A DNA stretch of 64,000 nt from Callorhinus ursinus (Eukaryota; Chordata; Mammalia; Carnivora; Otariidae). Each line of letters opens with the position of its first letter. The stretch's first letter is position 1. A program made the translations under genes and the position numbers. Shown here piece after piece: positions 59,901-64,000 of this stretch. Below the pieces are notes generated by a model. That model made no database searches. It was given only the letters and a program-made list of their open reading frames with translations, and was not told where the DNA came from. The stretch covers positions 2,284,818-2,348,817 of the forward strand of contig NW_020313045.1 in NCBI RefSeq assembly GCF_003265705.1. The letters run 5' to 3'.

Positions 59901-61626
59901 TCTCTCTTTCCTTCTTTTTATTATGAGCACCTTTCTAACAAATTACTCAATTCCTAATAGAGTTCACCTCTTGCAATCAAGCTGTAACACTACACTTTTT
60001 AGCGCTTTTAAAATGCCCTCTCTAAGACAGCATCTTTCACGGTAATTCAAGCCCAAGTATTCCATAAAGTTAGCAATAGCATTCCTTGTTCTTGTAAATT
60101 ACTCTGGCAAGAAATCTTTTTATAAGAATTTTTTTTCATAAGTGAAACCACAGATATAAAATACATACGCTAGCTCTTCAGACAATAATTTGAGGATCAA
60201 AACCTACTTGTCTCACCAACCTGATCTTAAGTTCCCACCCTTTACTATCATCAATTTTAAGAATGCAGTCCAAGTTTCAAAAGGAAAAGAAAGTTTCATG
60301 AAGAAAAAAATTCCTATGATGAAAATCAGCTAAACAAGATCTAAAAAGAAATAAAAGGTTAGGGAGTGATTGTAGAAAGGACTGGAACTTTGGGAAAAGG
60401 GTACTTTACGTATGTGAAGAATATATTATTACTACCGAAGCAAAAAGTACCTCTAACAAAATAAAATGTTGGATTCTTTACTCAGGGATAATAGCTTAGA
60501 AAGAATAATTCTAGCCTCTTTTGACTTCATCTGGACAAACTACCGTGTAAACTACAGTTTCCCTGAGCCACCTCCAAGTACCTCCAACAGAGATAATCAC
60601 TTACCCAAGACTCTTCACAATCCATATACTGCCCATAATTTTGGAGACAAATACAAGAAGAAGGACAATACAATTCCAAACCACAAAAGAGAGGTAACAG
60701 ATTAATTAAAACTCCTTCACTGCCATTGTACCTAACATTCTAGCTTCAAGGACCTAATAACTCACCTCTTACATTTCCAAGAGGAGAACAACTCTCCTCT
60801 TGGCCACACCTGTTTAGATGAAAAAGTCACATTCCCTCAGTCATATTTCAATCTTCAAGGAATTTCCACCTTGAGATTTCATACCTTACTAGTCTACTTC
60901 AAAGGTCAGAGGACAGAGCTCCATGAGGTTTCAGCTTAGCATTAGTATAATCAACCTAAACACTTTCTTGCTAGCAGTCCAATTGTAAATAATAACACTT
61001 GAGACCAGTAGGATTTCTGCCTTTGTAATTTTACAAAGCTTTAACCATTAAACCATGATCAAACAACCTGCCATGGGAAAGCAGATGTACATGATGTTGC
61101 AGTAAAGACATCAGTAAGTGACCTCAGTGACTGTCCATTAAATAATCCTTAGCTCTCTATTGTCCCTTTCTGGCTCTCTGCTGTTTCCACAGCAAGTGCT
61201 GCATAATCAGACATTAAATACTTTCCCTCGTGTAGTCACAAGTGAATTATACAGGACATGATATATTACTTTAAAAACAACAGCAACAAAAAATCCCTTA
61301 GCAGCTGACAGAGCTATATCAATTATTAGTTTTGCCTTGCAGTTATAAAAAGTTAAGGAAAAATACCTGAAAGAGTAAGTTATTTAGTAACTATTTTAGT
61401 TGCATAATGCAAAGTAGTTCTTTCTTTTTGTTTTCATTTATCCATTCTCAGGATTCCGGAAAGTCAATACACACTCTTTATTACCAAAATTTCATGATTA
61501 AGGCATTGCATAAAACTCTCTAACTGTCAGCATGCATTTAATCTTACTTCAGTATGTTCATTTACAAGTTTCCTCTTCCAATTATATCACTAATGAAAAA
61601 TTACCACTGCTGGCTTTTCTGATAGA
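59901..61626. other. Repeat-poor part of intron 1
   Basis: No recognised transposon. Short open frames only. Confidence 0.45.
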
Positions 61627-61638
61627 AAGTGAATAATA

Positions 61639-61829
61639 GGGGTGCCTGGGCTGCTCAGTTGGTTGAGCCTCAGACTCTTCATTTGGGCTCAGGTTGTGAT
61701 CTCAGGGTGGTGAGATCCAGCCCCACAGCACGCTCTGTCTGGTTCAGCAGGAGTCTGCTTGTCCCTCTCCCTCCCCTAGTTTGCACACATGCATGCACTC
61801 TCTCTCTCTAAAATAAAATCTTTAAAAAC
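61639..61829 (+). mobile_element. Can-SINE
   Basis: Diverged head GGGGTGCCTGGGCTGCTCAG and short AAATAAAATC tail. Exact target duplication AAGTGAATAATA at 61627-61638 and 61830-61841. Confidence 0.92.
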
Positions 61830-62069
61830 AAGTGAATAATAATCTAAAGTTATTCTTCTCCTACAAATATGCTAGGCTTGCAACCTAATCTAACCATCAC
61901 GTGTGCAATTTATTTATGCTATGAAATACACAACTCCAATCCGAGATGTAACAACTAGAAGACCAGGCTTTCCACTTAGTTATTCAGATTTTATCTGCAG
62001 AGGAATTAGGTATCTCTTTAAGTAGCCTCCAAACACCAGGGGAAAAAAAAGACAAGAGAGCATAGCTTA

Positions 62070-62345
62070 AAATAATGGTTAAGAGCTCAGGCTCTAAAAT
62101 TAGACCTTACCGGTTTAAATCCTGCTTCTGCCAATTACTAGCTGTGTGAACTTGAGTAAGTTACTTAGCCACCTTGTGCTTCCATTTCTCCATCTATAGA
62201 AGAGACACAGAAATCATACCTACCTCACAAGGTTGTTACGAAGATTAAATCAAATGGGTTATTATTTGTAAAGAAATAAATGTGTGTGCAATTACAAAAC
62301 AAACACTACACAAGTGTTTAATACATACTTAGTGTATGTGTTTAA
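62070..62345 (+). mobile_element. MIR
   Basis: CTAGCTGTGTGAACTTGAG, TTTCTCCATCTATAGAAGAG and AAGGTTGTTACGAAGATTAA are in order. Confidence 0.8.
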
Positions 62346-62419
62346 TTATACTTAAAGAGGTTTAGAAATAGACTAAAAAGATAAATAATTTTGCCTGTCC
62401 TCACGGGCCCCTTCCTTCC

Positions 62420-63300
62420 TGCCATCCTTGGGGTTATGTGCCAGTCACCACAGTTCTATTTGACATCATCAAGAACCTCTGTCTCCTCCTGGATATTTTC
62501 TCTTCATCCTTTGCACTTATGTTAGCTCAGACTTAAAAAAAAAAAAAAAATCCTGCTACCTTAAAGAATTAATTAATTCGTTAAACTCTTCTTGGCTTTT
62601 CCCACTCACCACTCCAGTTACCATCTCATTTGCATCTTTCCTTTCCCTACCAAACTTCCTGAAGAACCACGGAAGATGGATGCCCAGAAGTCCTACTGTT
62701 CTCTTTTGCCCTGACCCCTGCTATGATGTGGCTTCTACCACTGCCAATTCTACCAAAACAATTCTTCCCAAGGTCAATGCCCAATTCTATCTACTAAAAT
62801 GCGGCACCACCCTCTTGGTCATTTGGGAAGCACTGGGCATAGTTACCTGCATCTCTTTCTCAAAGTCCTCTTTTCTCTTGGTTTCAGTAACATCCTGCCT
62901 TCCCCCCCCCCCCTTATATTCCTCTAGCCTAAGCTCCCTCCTCATCTGTTTCTGGTCTTTCTTCCTCTGCCCTTTATAGCGGACATTCTCTACCCTTCTT
63001 CCTCCTCAAAGCAGTCTTTCTTTAGGCAATCTCATCTTCTTATGACACGTTCCTTAAAAATAATGCTCCAATCCTCATCTCCAGCCCAAACCTGTATTTA
63101 AAACTGTCTCCGGGATATTACAACACACAAGTCCCCCCAGCACCTAAGATTCAATAAGCCCAAATCAAAGTTCTCCTTTCCTACCTTCCTGAAGTCTTTC
63201 TCCTGTTTTTAATCTTAAATCCATGTCACTGCCCACCAAACTGACAATGTTGAAAGTTCCGTTCCTATTTCTTCTCACTCATCTCATTCATATTAATGGC
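62420..63300 (+). mobile_element. L3-like (CR1-clade) LINE remnant
   Basis: CT-rich degenerate reverse-transcriptase sequence: CTTCCTGAAGAACCACGG, ACCACTGCCAATTCTACC, AAGGTCAATGCCCAATTC and AAGATTCAATAAGCCCAAATC resemble the consensus order of L3/CR1 elements. Frames are broken. Confidence 0.5.
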
Positions 63301-63309
63301 GGTAATCAG

Positions 63310-63500
63310 TTCTTCAATCATCTATGCTAACTCTGTTCATTGTTATGAAAATCTTATGAGGATGAGGCAGATTATCATTATCCCCATTTCAGAGAAGTGA
63401 AAACCAATAGTTGGACAAATAAAATACCTCATTCAAAATCCAGAAGCTAGTAAATCTCACACCTGGGATTTGATTTCACCCGTTTTATCTACAAGGCCCA
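63310..63500 (-). mobile_element. MIR remnant
   Basis: TATCATTATCCCCATTTCAG and CACACCTGGGATTTGATTTC are the reverse-complement MIR core. Confidence 0.68.
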
Positions 63501-63589
63501 GACTGCACAGTACACTGGGAATGCTTATTTAAACCTAAAGGTACACATTCCAAGCACCGCCTCTACTCAGAGGCAGGTCCCAAGGAGAC

Positions 63590-63862
63590 ACAACAGTGAT
63601 CATGACAGATATTTCAAGACAGATATTCCTGCTTTCATGGGACTCAACGCATGAGAGAAGCGTCAGACGATTAAACAAGCAAACTACAATCAAATGCAGA
63701 AGTTCTATAATACAGGAAGCAAAGAGTAGTACTGTGGCAAGTAACTTGAACAGGACAGGGAGTTCTCGGGGAAGGCTTTCCATAAGAAGTGACATCTGAG
63801 CTGAGAACTGAAACATCAGTGGGTATGAGCCAAGCAGAGAGAAACAGTGGTCAAAAGGGTTC
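63590..63862 (-). mobile_element. L2 remnant
   Basis: CCTGCTTTCATGGGACTCAAC, GGAAGGCTTTCCATAAGAAGTG and GACATCTGAGCTGAGA are reverse-complement L2 landmarks. Confidence 0.58.
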
Positions 63863-64000
63863 CAGAGATACTATCTCACAACAGTTAGGAGGACTATTAC
63901 CAACAACAACAACGACCAAAAGTGTGGGCACGGATGTACAGACACTGGAATCCTTGGGCGCTGTTGGTGGGAATGTACAATGGTGCAGTCACTATGGAAA
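63863..64000 (+). mobile_element. Old L1 ORF2 fragment running off the right edge
   Basis: AGAGATACTATCTCACAACAG and GTTGGTGGGAATGTACAATGG are typical of the ORF2 C-terminal region. The element is cut by the end of the window. Confidence 0.65.

Overview
This is nuclear DNA from a carnivoran mammal. It carries more than twenty tRNA-Lys-derived Can-SINEs with the 'GCCTGGGTGGCTCAGT' head, a CT-rich body and AATAAA-rich tails, plus carnivore-type L1 elements. The SINE subtype (a 'CCCACTCCCCCTGCTTGTG' body) suggests an arctoid (bear, seal or mustelid group) rather than a dog; that is inference from memory of the families. There are no prokaryotic operons, CRISPR arrays or RNA genes.

The only host gene seen is FTO, the Fe(II)/2-oxoglutarate-dependent RNA m6A/m6Am demethylase, on the minus strand. 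Three internal coding exons are present with intact splice sites and compatible phases: exon 2 (33687-33764), exon 3 (18107-18731) and exon 4 (3147-3290). Together they encode about residues 16-298 (human numbering), including the substrate-recognition Arg/Tyr cluster, the HxD iron ligands and Tyr295. Exon 1 lies beyond the right edge and exon 5 beyond the left edge. Reading right to left, the window holds part of intron 1 (64000-33765), intron 2 (about 15 kb), intron 3 (about 14.8 kb) and the start of intron 4 (3146-1).

Most of the rest is layered transposon debris. The main element is a full-length, CpG-rich L1 (45184-52282) in intron 1, antisense to FTO. It has an intact ORF1, and its ORF2 is broken by only two small indels. 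It sits inside an older L1 (about 41470-45183 and 52489-54180), and roughly 700 bp of the host element is missing at the junction. Three 5'-truncated L1 copies with target-site duplications lie at 4499-5090, 11657-12164 and 27873-28433. Old L1M, L2/L3 and MIR remnants are widespread.

I found no evidence for a novel multi-gene system. The observations most worth checking are the L1's antisense-facing promoter upstream of FTO exon 2, its deletional insertion, the duplicated modules in the L1 5' and 3' untranslated regions, a UG repeat close to the exon 3 donor, and long repeat-poor intronic blocks that could hold regulatory elements.
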